DNA from: CALDSL01 sp039810245
GTDB lineage: Bacteria > Chloroflexota > Anaerolineae > Anaerolineales > Anaerolineaceae
DNA: 64,000 nt
Assembly (NCBI GenBank): GCA_039810245.1
Contig: JBDHWQ010000015.1
Span: 22,602 to 86,601 of the forward strand
Direction of reading: 5' to 3'
Shown here: positions 24,718 to 32,408 of the stretch, piece after piece
Layout of the letters: the number at the start of each line of letters is the position of its first letter
Position numbering within the stretch: position 1 is the first letter of the stretch
Position numbers and translations under genes: made by a program
Notes under the pieces: model-generated
The model's input: only the letters and a program-made list of their open reading frames with translations
Database searches by the model: none
Told to the model about the DNA's origin: nothing

Positions 24718-24746
24718 AGCATACACCGCGCCCGATAAAATCGCAA
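24718..24746 (-). promoter_or_regulatory. Promoter of tRNA-Sec
   Basis: On the minus strand TTGCGA (24741-24746) and TATGCT (24718-24723) are 17 bp apart, with the tRNA 5' end 7 nt downstream of the -10. Confidence 0.65.
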
Positions 24747-24874
24747 GGAAGTAGCCAGAGGTGCTTAATGTTTGCCTCTGGCGAGCGTCTCTTTGAGAGG
24801 TTTGCGCGCTGCGGCCGGGTGCAGCTCGCGGTTTCCCCACCGGAAATTCATCGAAAATCCGCGGGATTCCCCTC

Positions 24875-24902
24875 TTGTTTTTTTGACCGATTGACGTATA
24901 CT
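24875..24902 (+). promoter_or_regulatory. Promoter of the ATP-grasp ligase gene
   Basis: TTGTTT (24875-24880) and TATACT (24897-24902), 16 bp apart; the leader to ATG 24954 is about 45 nt. Confidence 0.55.
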
Positions 24903-24953
24903 ACCGAACGAGAAATACAAATTGTCGCGTAAGCTGAAAAGGACCAATCAAAA

Positions 24954-26168
24954 ATGGACGAAATTAACACATTGCAGCCTCAGAACGAGGAAGAGGAAAG
25001 CGACAAGCCTCCCAGTTGTACTCCGCGGCCGGTAAGACCGTGGCGGGTGGCAGTGATCGCAAACGTAAAAGGGGAGACACCGCTACCGCTCGATGCACCT
25101 GCCGACGCCGGCGCGGAATTTGATCGTAAAGAAACAGTCGAAGCCATCATGGCTGCGATTGCCTCCGATGGTCACGACGTTACATTTCTCTCAGCCGACC
25201 CCAGCTTAATGCTTACCCTGCAGGATGTCCGCCCGGACATCTGCTTTAACATTGCGGAAGGCATTTTTGGCGATGGGCGCGAAGCGCAGGTTCCCGCGCT
25301 GCTGGAACTGCTGCGCATCCCCTACACCGCCTCGCGGGTGGTAGCCAATGCCATTGCGCTCGATAAGACCATGACCAAGCGCATCTGGCAGAATTTTGGC
25401 CTGCCGACTGCCGCGTTCCAGGAATTCATCACCGGCCAGGAGCCGCTGTGCGAGAGCCTGCCTTATCCTATGTTCGTTAAGCCGGCTCGCGAGGGCACGG
25501 GGATGGGCATGGATGGCGGCGCGATTGTGTACAACGAACACGAGCTGCGCGCGCGCGTGGCCTGGGTGATTGACAACTACAAACAGCCTGCGCTGGTCGA
25601 GGAATTTCTGACCGGGCGCGAGTTCACAATTGGTGTGATGGGCCGGCCCGATGCGCCCCTTTACACCCACCGGCCGGAGTGGTATGAAGCCAGCGGCTTC
25701 CACCGCTTCCCGGTGCTGGAGATCGACAATTCGGTTTCGGTGACCCCCGGTGTGTATGGTCATATCGCAAAGACTCTGCACACTGGTGATTGCGGGGTTC
25801 CAGGTTTCCTGTGCCCCGCAGACGTGAGCGCGGAGCTGGCCAATACGCTGCATACCCTGGCTTACCAGGCGCATATGGCGATTGGTTCGCTGGACGTGTC
25901 TCGCGTGGATTTCCGCATGGACTCCAATGGCAATCCAAAGCTGCTGGAGATCAACACGCTGCCCGGGCTCACGCCCGATTTCAGCGACCTGTGTGTGATC
26001 AGCAAGGCGGAGGGCATCAGCTACCGCGAGCTGGTCCTGGAAATCCTCTACCTGGGGGCGTCTCGCTGGGGACTGCTGCCGGTCAATGCATCTGCGGAAT
26101 TTGTTCCGAGCATTCCGGTCCCAGCCTACTCCGAGCTGGCTCGCCGCGATCCCTATATGGGATACTAG
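24954..26168 (+). CDS. D-alanine-D-alanine ligase-like ATP-grasp protein
   Basis: A 404-residue ATP-grasp protein. VRPDICFNIAEGIFGDGREAQVPALLELLRIPYTASRVVANAIALDKTMTKRI matches the Ddl N-lobe; YPMFVKPAREGTGMGMDGGAIV, PALVEEFLTGREFTIGVMG and the Mg-binding LLEINTLPGLTP complete the fold. The ~45-residue acidic N-terminal extension and the substitution of the canonical EGSS/GVS ligand loop argue for a substrate other than D-Ala; I would not name it ddl. Such proteins form peptide-like amide bonds. AAAAGGA lies upstream of the ATG. A terminator follows. Confidence 0.78.
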   Translation: MDEINTLQPQNEEEESDKPPSCTPRPVRPWRVAVIANVKGETPLPLDAPADAGAEFDRKETVEAIMAAIASDGHDVTFLSADPSLMLTLQDVRPDICFNIAEGIFGDGREAQVPALLELLRIPYTASRVVANAIALDKTMTKRIWQNFGLPTAAFQEFITGQEPLCESLPYPMFVKPAREGTGMGMDGGAIVYNEHELRARVAWVIDNYKQPALVEEFLTGREFTIGVMGRPDAPLYTHRPEWYEASGFHRFPVLEIDNSVSVTPGVYGHIAKTLHTGDCGVPGFLCPADVSAELANTLHTLAYQAHMAIGSLDVSRVDFRMDSNGNPKLLEINTLPGLTPDFSDLCVISKAEGISYRELVLEILYLGASRWGLLPVNASAEFVPSIPVPAYSELARRDPYMGY

Positions 26169-26186
26169 GCCAGTCAGTGGATAGTT

Positions 26187-26222
26187 ACGCCCCCGGTCGT
26201 GAGGCCGGGGGTGTTAATTTTT
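26187..26222 (+). terminator. Terminator after the ATP-grasp gene
   Basis: A ten-bp stem (26187-26196 with 26205-26214, one G-U) of CGCCCCCGG/CCGGGGGTG type, followed by TAATTTTTC. It is also positioned to end the convergent PAP2 transcript. Confidence 0.8.
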
Positions 26223-26272
26223 CTATATTCGATTCGTGCGGTTCGGAGTATTCGGTCTGTTCGTGATGCTTT

Positions 26273-26821
26273 TTAGAACACGATCGGGAACAGCCGCGTC
26301 AGCCAGCCCTGTGAGAGCAGCGTGAGCCAGCCGCCGACGATACCCAGCACCATGCCCACTACCACATCCGATAGGTAATGCACGCCGGTTGCCACGCGCG
26401 CCACGCACACCAGTGGCGCCCACAGCAGCAGCAGCCAGCCGAACCACGCCGGGCCAACGCCGAAGGCGACCACTGCCAGCAAAAACGCGCGCGCCGCGTG
26501 TCCGGATGGGAATGAGTGCGGATCGGTGTTGCGGTAGATGGCGCCCCATTCGCCCGGCGGCCGCTGGCGGCGAACCAGGAACTTGATCGCCAGCACGCCG
26601 GCCGCCAGCGCTACCACGCCGGCTGCCATCAGTGCCGCGCGCGTGTGCCAGATGGTGTTCCAGCCCAGCAGCCAGACAACAAACAGCCCGGCCAGCCAGA
26701 ACCACGAATCACCGGAATGCGCGAGGAAGGCGACGGCGTGCCACAGCCGGTGCTGGCCGGGGGCAAGCCGCAGCCGCGCGGATAATCTCGCATCCAGTTC
26801 CCCCAGAGCGCGCGCATTCAT
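26273..26821 (-). CDS. PAP2-superfamily membrane phosphatase
   Basis: A 182-residue protein with five to six TM helices and the three PAP2 catalytic motifs: KFLVRRQRP, PSGH and RVATGVHYLSDV. It probably removes a phosphate from a lipid phosphate or polyprenyl pyrophosphate at the outer face of the membrane. Its ATG overlaps the stop of the nucleotidyltransferase gene (ATGA), tying it to that pathway. Confidence 0.9.
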   Translation of the reverse strand: MNARALGELDARLSARLRLAPGQHRLWHAVAFLAHSGDSWFWLAGLFVVWLLGWNTIWHTRAALMAAGVVALAAGVLAIKFLVRRQRPPGEWGAIYRNTDPHSFPSGHAARAFLLAVVAFGVGPAWFGWLLLLWAPLVCVARVATGVHYLSDVVVGMVLGIVGGWLTLLSQGWLTRLFPIVF

Positions 26822-27603
26822 ACGATTGCGGCCTGCGCTTTCGACAGCTCACCGGCTACGAGCTGTAGTTGGTGTGGCTTATCTACGTCCATGCCCAACT
26901 CCGCGTAGGGGCACAATACAGCGCGCGCGCGCAGACCCAGCCGCTTACCGATCGACGGGCCGACTTCTTCCAGGCTGAGCTGGCGCAGCATGATCATAAA
27001 CAACGTGTCAAATCCCAGCAGCGAAGCCTGGCGGATTGGGTTCTTGCGGCTGGCAATAATCTTCTGCCACAGTGGATTATCATCCCTGGAGACAGCAGCG
27101 CGCACGCCCATCATATCACCGCCGGTTACTTCGATGTTTTTCAGGTGCAGGTACGTGCGCCGCGATCCTGGGAAGCGCTTTTCCATCGTTTCGCGCGCGA
27201 TCACCGGATAGAGGAAATCCACGTCTGAATCTTGCGTGGCGCGGATGGTCCAATCTACCATCTCGGCTGTGATACCCGGCACATCCGAGGAGATCAGCAG
27301 CACGTGTTGGCTGTCGGGATGCTGCCGCAGCGTTTCCTGCACCCCGGCGCGTGCGTTAGACAGCAGCCCGCCCTGGTCTTCCAGAATAACCAGCGGTTTC
27401 TCGCAGAATAGATTGGTGTAGGGCGGCAGACCGGCCACCACTACGTTCCTCACCTGATCAGAAGCGCTCAGGCTGTCCAGGATCCACTGGATCATGGGTT
27501 TACCCGCGATTTCCAGCATCGCCTTATACCCGCCGCGGGTAACTTCGTATAAGGGCTCATTGGGCAGCGGCCGGCTGCCCGCGGTTATGACTGCATCCAT
27601 CAA
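26818..27603 (-). CDS. MobA-like nucleotidyltransferase
   Basis: The 261-residue protein opens MDAVITAGSRPLPNEP, continues with GYKAMLEIAGKPMIQWILDSL and carries LLISSDVPGITAEMVDW, the NTP-transferase (GT-A) signature including the metal-binding SSD. The usual LAGG..RMG loop is altered. It probably transfers a nucleotide to a phosphorylated sugar, polyol or lipid precursor. It is flanked with 4-bp overlaps by the quinate-dehydrogenase-like gene upstream and the PAP2 gene downstream, so all three should act in one pathway. Confidence 0.75.
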   Translation of the reverse strand: MMDAVITAGSRPLPNEPLYEVTRGGYKAMLEIAGKPMIQWILDSLSASDQVRNVVVAGLPPYTNLFCEKPLVILEDQGGLLSNARAGVQETLRQHPDSQHVLLISSDVPGITAEMVDWTIRATQDSDVDFLYPVIARETMEKRFPGSRRTYLHLKNIEVTGGDMMGVRAAVSRDDNPLWQKIIASRKNPIRQASLLGFDTLFMIMLRQLSLEEVGPSIGKRLGLRARAVLCPYAELGMDVDKPHQLQLVAGELSKAQAAIV

Positions 27604-28523
27604 GCGGATAACTCCTGAAGCTGCGGCGTAAGGCCAATCTGATCCAGCACAGCGTCCAGCTCTGCAAAATAACTGCCTGGGTGGGCGTAATCCACCGGGC
27701 GGTTGCGACCGGTGGCTGCCGCGATCGCGGCTTCCATCATGTTCGTCCCAAACGAGCGACCCTCAAGCACGGGGGTAGTGGTGATTAGGTAGCGCACGCC
27801 GGCGCTGCGGAATGCGGCCAGGTCTTCCGGGGTGGTGGTATTGGTGACGATCACCTTGCCATCCAGCCGCGCGGGCATGTAGCGCCGGATATAGTGGCAG
27901 TCGCCGGCAATGACGCTGGCCCAGTCGAAATAATTACCCCAACGCGGGGTATGGTTTTCCTGGGCTTTGCCCACCGGATATACCCAGTGAAAGGGCAAGC
28001 GTGAGATGACCGGCAGCACCATCGCCGCCACCGCTTTGAGCGTATTTTCGCCGCGGATGGGGATGGGCAGGTTGAGCGCGAATAAAAAGTCGCCAAAAAT
28101 ACACTCGTACCCCGCGCGCAGAAAGGCCTGGCTCAGCCCCCAGCGGTCAACGCCAGCCACCACCAGCACGCGCTTGTTGGGAAGCACCGGGTTGAGATGC
28201 GAGGAAATCAACGGGCCGACGCGCTGCTCGAGGGTAATTTTGAGCCCGGTTCCGTCTACCAGCGGGGTTTTGCGCACCAGGCGCACCATCGGTTTCACTG
28301 AGTGCAGAGGGTACCAGCGCCGGTCGATCATTAAGCCCAGGTCCGCGCCACCCACGCCCAGTGCGGCGACCTTGCCATCCAGCTCGCCGAGCATCTGAGC
28401 CGCTTTTTCCATATCGCCATCGGTGCCCATGCGCTCGATGCATACTTCTTGACCAAGCAGGGGGATGGTGACGCTCTTGTCGCGCCGGGATGATCCAATG
28501 CTGACGCTGACTGCTCGTTTCAT
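27600..28523 (-). CDS. Conserved protein of the 'quinate 5-dehydrogenase'-like family
   Basis: The 307-residue protein starts MKRAVSVSIGSSRRDKSVTIPLLGQEVCIERMGTDGD. It contains VAALGVGGADLGLMIDRRWYPL and VLVVAGVDRWGLSQAFLRAGYECIFGD, which suggests a Rossmann-like segment. I associate it with proteins annotated as quinate 5-dehydrogenase in Chloroflexota, but I see no convincing shikimate/quinate catalytic motif and would not rely on that name. GGAGAACAGGT precedes the ATG. It heads a three-gene operon with nucleotidyltransferase and PAP2 phosphatase. Confidence 0.6.
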   Translation of the reverse strand: MKRAVSVSIGSSRRDKSVTIPLLGQEVCIERMGTDGDMEKAAQMLGELDGKVAALGVGGADLGLMIDRRWYPLHSVKPMVRLVRKTPLVDGTGLKITLEQRVGPLISSHLNPVLPNKRVLVVAGVDRWGLSQAFLRAGYECIFGDFLFALNLPIPIRGENTLKAVAAMVLPVISRLPFHWVYPVGKAQENHTPRWGNYFDWASVIAGDCHYIRRYMPARLDGKVIVTNTTTPEDLAAFRSAGVRYLITTTPVLEGRSFGTNMMEAAIAAATGRNRPVDYAHPGSYFAELDAVLDQIGLTPQLQELSA

Positions 28524-28622
28524 ACCTGTTCTCCATCGTGTTGCGGTTTATGGAATAGAACCCGCTCGCATACGATTCGTGTCTCCCGGAAAGCGCGCCC
28601 GGCACAGCCGGTACGACGGCGA

Positions 28623-28651
28623 AGTATACTCCCAAGTGCTGCTTTGCGCAA
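28623..28651 (-). promoter_or_regulatory. Promoter of the three-gene nucleotidyltransferase/PAP2 operon
   Basis: On the minus strand TTGCGC (28646-28651), 17 bp, TATACT (28623-28628); the leader to ATG 28523 is about 90 nt with no obvious structure. Confidence 0.65.
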
Positions 28652-28681
28652 TTTGCGTCAGACAGGGCAGCTAACCCATTC

Positions 28682-29278
28682 CTATCGCCAGTTTTCCAGC
28701 ACGCCAACCACCTGCAGCCAGGGTGGATCCGGCAACGGGTTGTGATAAATGGTCATGCCAAGCTTACGCATCACCGCAATGGAGCCTTCATTGGTGGTAT
28801 CTGTTTCCGCAATAACCCGATTGACGGATAACTGCTCAAACGCATACTGCACCATCGCCTGAGCTGCCTCATACGCGTAACCCTGACGTTGGTAAGCGGG
28901 CGAAACCGCGTAGAACAGCGCAAACTCGGTGGAGTTACGGCCAGGACGGGCGGGTGACCGGTTCGCGGCCAGCTCTGGGATCTGCTCGAAGGCGTTCAAT
29001 GCGGGCACAAACCCGCACGAGCCGATTAACGTCTCGTTATTTTTTACAATGATCGCGCGATCGCCATACGGCGGCTGATTTAGCCGGGCCAATTGGCGCG
29101 GATTGCGGGTGGCCCATTGCAGCCATTCGGCACGCTCCGCAATCGTTCCAACCGCATCCGACCCCATCCCAGCCTCAGATAATTCCACGTCAAACAGACG
29201 GTAGGCGGCATTCAGGTCCGCCAGTTCAAACGGGCGGATCCAAAGGCGTGCGGTTTCAAGTATGGGCATCTGGCGCAT
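28682..29278 (-). CDS. GNAT family acetyltransferase (RimJ/RimL-like)
   Basis: A 198-residue GNAT protein. It opens MPILETARLWIRPFELADLNAAYRLF, carries IVKNNETLIGSCGFVPALN and the acetyl-CoA loop region AYQRQGYAYEAAQAMVQYAFEQLSVNRVIAETDTTNEGSIAVMRKLGM, typical of RimJ/RimL-type N-acetyltransferases. The pyrophosphate-binding loop RQGYAYE departs from the common RGxGxA. The start 29278 has AGAGAGGTGA upstream; a second ATG is three codons inside. A TATAAT (29305-29310) lies upstream on this strand. Confidence 0.83.
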   Translation of the reverse strand: MRQMPILETARLWIRPFELADLNAAYRLFDVELSEAGMGSDAVGTIAERAEWLQWATRNPRQLARLNQPPYGDRAIIVKNNETLIGSCGFVPALNAFEQIPELAANRSPARPGRNSTEFALFYAVSPAYQRQGYAYEAAQAMVQYAFEQLSVNRVIAETDTTNEGSIAVMRKLGMTIYHNPLPDPPWLQVVGVLENWR

Positions 29279-29369
29279 AGGTGATTCACCTCTCTACCAG
29301 GCAAATTATAAGATGGAGCTGCGCATCCGGCGCGCAGTTTTCCGGTGGGAACTACGCTACAATGATTTC

Positions 29370-30365
29370 ATGCTGGAAAAGCCACCAATCGCCGAGGCGG
29401 AAATTGCTGCCATATTATGGGATGCGTACGTCGTTCCCACCTCGCGGATCACCTTTCTGCCACTGGGCGCGGACGTGAACACCGCTGTCTACCGGGTGGA
29501 GAGTGGCGTTGAGGCATACTTTCTCAAGCTGCGCCGAAATTTTGACCCACTCTCTGTTCTCGTCCCCACCTGGCTGGGAGAGCAGGGGCTGCGCCAGGTA
29601 ATCGCTCCGCTGCGCACGGGAGAAGGCGCGCTGTTTACCACGCTGCTTGACTATGCCTGCATCCTGTACCCTTTCATAACCGGCGCGGATGCCTACGCTA
29701 ACCCTTTATCTGAAAACCAGTGGCGCACCTTTGGCACGGCGCTGCGCACTGTGCATAACGCTGCGCTGCCCCCAGAGCTGCGCGTGCAGCTTCCCCGCGA
29801 AACATTTTCGGATCAAATTCGCGTGCAGGTGCGCCACTTCCAGGCCCGGGCGCAGGCCAAACATTTTGATGACCCCCATTGCCTGGCATTGGCGGCTGCT
29901 TTCCATACCTACCAGGCGCAGATCGACACGTTACTGGAGCGCGCCGGCGCGCTGGCAGATGTGCTGCGAGATCGCCCGCCTGAACTGGTGCTGTGCCATT
30001 CCGATATACACGCCTGGAACCTGCTGCTGGCGGAAACTGGTGACCTGTATATGGTCGATTGGGATGAGCCCATCCTGGCGCCAAAAGAGCGCGACCTGAT
30101 GTTTATTGGTGCGGGGCTGGGCGGAATCTGGAACACGTCTCGCGAAGAAGCTTTGTTTTATGAGGGCTATGGCGCGGCGGTGGTGGACCGCCAAGCTCTG
30201 GCGTATTACCGCTGTGAACGCATTGCAGCCGACCTGGCGGCAATCGCGGAGCAGATCTTTGACAGACGCGGTAGTTCGCCCGACCGCGAGCAGGGTTTGC
30301 GCTTTTTTACCAGCAATTTCCACCGCGGTGGCGTTTTTGAGATTGCCTGCCGCACAGATCGCTGA
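29370..30365 (+). CDS. APH-family phosphotransferase
   Basis: A 331-residue kinase-fold protein with the catalytic loop HSDIHAWN and the metal-binding VDWDEP, as in aminoglycoside phosphotransferase/choline-kinase-like proteins; an ATP-lobe segment YFLKLRR lies near residue 55. The sequence is closest in my reading to the spectinomycin phosphotransferase-like subgroup, but a resistance role is not shown. ATG 29370 is chosen because TACAAT (29358-29363) ends 6 nt before it; the upstream in-frame sequence precedes that box and no Shine-Dalgarno is seen. It is divergent from the GNAT gene. Confidence 0.78.
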   Translation: MLEKPPIAEAEIAAILWDAYVVPTSRITFLPLGADVNTAVYRVESGVEAYFLKLRRNFDPLSVLVPTWLGEQGLRQVIAPLRTGEGALFTTLLDYACILYPFITGADAYANPLSENQWRTFGTALRTVHNAALPPELRVQLPRETFSDQIRVQVRHFQARAQAKHFDDPHCLALAAAFHTYQAQIDTLLERAGALADVLRDRPPELVLCHSDIHAWNLLLAETGDLYMVDWDEPILAPKERDLMFIGAGLGGIWNTSREEALFYEGYGAAVVDRQALAYYRCERIAADLAAIAEQIFDRRGSSPDREQGLRFFTSNFHRGGVFEIACRTDR

Positions 30366-30417
30366 GCTTATAAATTTCTGATCCGGGAAACTGGCCCCGC
30401 TTGTCTTTCAGATTTAA

Positions 30418-30560
30418 TTGACATCCGAACAATTTACCCTATAATAAATTTTGTATTCAAATGTCATAAAGGAGGTGTGACAACGATCTGACAGCCTGGG
30501 CGCAAGCCCCTCCGTTTTTCCCTGTTCAAGCTGCACAACCGAAGATGTAAGGAGGAGAAA
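30418..30560 (+). promoter_or_regulatory. Promoter and structured leader of the peptide importer operon
   Basis: TTGACA (30418-30423), 16 bp, TATAAT (30440-30445) is a near-consensus promoter. The ~108-nt leader contains AAAGGAGGTG followed by a four-codon minicistron (GTG...TGA, 30477-30491). Then GGGC-GCAA-GCCC-CTCC is followed by GTTTTT; the CCTCC can pair with the GGAGG upstream. This resembles an attenuator. The real ribosome binding site AAGGAGGAG follows, 6 nt before the GTG at 30561. Confidence 0.6.
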
Positions 30561-32273
30561 GTGAAACGACGTTTGCTTGTTTCGATGTTTACGTTCGTTG
30601 TAGCAATGAGTATGCTGTTGGCTGCCTGTACACCTGCCGCGGCCCCCGCTGCTCCTGCTGCCGAACAGCCCACCACCGCACCCGCTGCTCCAGAAGTCAA
30701 GCCCAACTATGAGGAAGTTGCCTTCGCGCCGTCAAAGAAGGAAGCTCCCAACTGCGACTACGGTGGCAATATGAAGTCGATCGAGGCCACAGATGCGAGC
30801 ACAGTGGTGTTCACCTTCTGTAACCCCGATCCGGCTTTCCTGGCCAAGATCTCCGTACCCGCGTTCATCATCCTCGATACCGGCTATCTGAAGGCCATCG
30901 GTGGTGACGCCGCCAAGCTGGCCGAAAACCCGGTTGGCACTGGCCCATACGTGGTTAAGGAATGGGTGCGTGGTGATCATATCACCTTCGTTCCCAACCC
31001 CCTGTACTACGGCAACAAGCCCAAGAACACCAGCTTCATCCTCAAGTGGAACGCCGAAGCGGCTGCCCGCCTGCTCGATTTGCAGTCCGGCAATATTGAC
31101 GGTATCGACAACGTTGGCACCGATGACTTCCCAACCGTGAAGGCGGACGCCAACCTGAAGCTCTACCCGCGTACCTTCAATAACTTCCTGTACATGGCTT
31201 TCAACAACGAGATCAAGCCGTACGACAACGAACAGATCCGCCAGGGCCTGGCGATGGCAATCGACAAGAAGCGCATCGTGGATAACTTCTACCCCGAGGG
31301 CGCTACCCCTGCCACCCAGTTTGCTCCTCCCGGCCTGAAACCCGGTTATACCGAGGGCTATTCCGCTCCGGCGTACGACCCGGTAAAAGCCAAGCAGATC
31401 CTGACCGACGCCGGCTTCGATTTCAACCAGGAACTTACCCTTTCCTATGCGGAACGCACTCGCCCGTACTTCCCACAGCCGACCAAAATCGCGCAGGATG
31501 TACAGGCTCAGTTGGCCGAGATCGGCATCAAGGTCAAGCTGGAGCTGATGGAATGGAGCGCTTATCTGCCCGCGGTGCGCGCCGGTGAAAAAGGCATGTA
31601 CTTCCTGGGCTGGAGCGAAGACTTCCCGGATGCTACCAATTGGTACGATGTGTTCCTGATGGGCTCTTCTGGTGGAACCGGCAAACCCTTCCCCGACATC
31701 ATGGAAAAGATCAGCGCCGCGGCCCGCCTGGGCGACCCCGCCGAACGCCAGAAGCTGTATGACGAGGTCAACAAGCTGGTGGATGTGCACGTGCCTTACG
31801 TAATCATCGCCAATGGCGCCACTTCGCTGGCCTTCAAGAACACGGTCGGCGGCGTATTGGTTGGCCCCTACAATGAGAACTTCACCGAAATGACCACCGA
31901 TTCAGGTACGCTGGTCTTCTCGCAAGATGGCGAACCGGTCTCAATGTACTGCGCCGACGAAACCGACGGCAGCTCGTTCCGCGCCTGCCTGCAGGTCTTC
32001 GGCCAGCTCTACAACTTCAAGTACGGCAGCTCGGAATACGAGCCGGACCTGGCTGAATCCTGCACCGCTAACGATGATGCCACCGTGTACACCTGCAAGA
32101 TGCGCCCGGGCGTAAAGTTCAGCAACGGCGCCACGCTGGATGCTGGTGACGTGGTCTCGAGCTTTAGCGCCATGTGGGATTACAACGACCCGCTGCGCAA
32201 GGGCAACACGGGTGTCTTCCAGTACTGGAAGGACTTCTTCGGCCCCAAGGCCCTCAACGAGCCTGCCAGCTAA
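30561..32273 (+). CDS. Peptide/solute-binding lipoprotein (SBP_bac_5), apparently circularly permuted
   Basis: A 570-residue lipoprotein (lipobox LLAAC, Cys23) followed by an Ala/Pro linker. Residues ~70-440 match the middle and C-terminal parts of DppA/OppA-type binding proteins (PVGTGPYVVKEW, LRQ-like IRQGLAMAIDKKRIV, AQLAEIGIKVKLELMEWSAYL, LYDEVNKLVDVHVPYV). Residues ~448-562 match the normal N-terminal part (TLVFSQDGEPVSM, EPDLAESCTANDDATVYTCKMRPGVKFSNGATLDAGDVV). The order is thus C-terminal then N-terminal. Start is GTG with a strong AAGGAGGAG site. Two permease genes follow; no ATPase gene is present. Confidence 0.82.
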   Translation: MKRRLLVSMFTFVVAMSMLLAACTPAAAPAAPAAEQPTTAPAAPEVKPNYEEVAFAPSKKEAPNCDYGGNMKSIEATDASTVVFTFCNPDPAFLAKISVPAFIILDTGYLKAIGGDAAKLAENPVGTGPYVVKEWVRGDHITFVPNPLYYGNKPKNTSFILKWNAEAAARLLDLQSGNIDGIDNVGTDDFPTVKADANLKLYPRTFNNFLYMAFNNEIKPYDNEQIRQGLAMAIDKKRIVDNFYPEGATPATQFAPPGLKPGYTEGYSAPAYDPVKAKQILTDAGFDFNQELTLSYAERTRPYFPQPTKIAQDVQAQLAEIGIKVKLELMEWSAYLPAVRAGEKGMYFLGWSEDFPDATNWYDVFLMGSSGGTGKPFPDIMEKISAAARLGDPAERQKLYDEVNKLVDVHVPYVIIANGATSLAFKNTVGGVLVGPYNENFTEMTTDSGTLVFSQDGEPVSMYCADETDGSSFRACLQVFGQLYNFKYGSSEYEPDLAESCTANDDATVYTCKMRPGVKFSNGATLDAGDVVSSFSAMWDYNDPLRKGNTGVFQYWKDFFGPKALNEPAS

Positions 32274-32294
32274 CTGTTTTTCCCCGCAACAACT

Positions 32295-32323
32295 GGGATG
32301 GGGCGGCAGCGCCGCCCCATCCC
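32295..32323 (+). promoter_or_regulatory. Very stable intergenic hairpin after the binding-protein gene
   Basis: A perfect 13-bp GC-rich stem (32295-32307 with 32311-32323) with loop AGC, 21 bp after the stop. It lacks an immediate T-run, so it more likely protects the 3' end of the binding-protein message, or partly terminates, giving more binding protein than permease. Confidence 0.6.
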
Positions 32324-32408
32324 GTCCACCGTTTTAACCCAGAATACCTGCCGGAGCGCGTGCGCGGTAAGGTCTGTAGCAGAGAAGAAACAACACCGGG
32401 AAAAGCTT

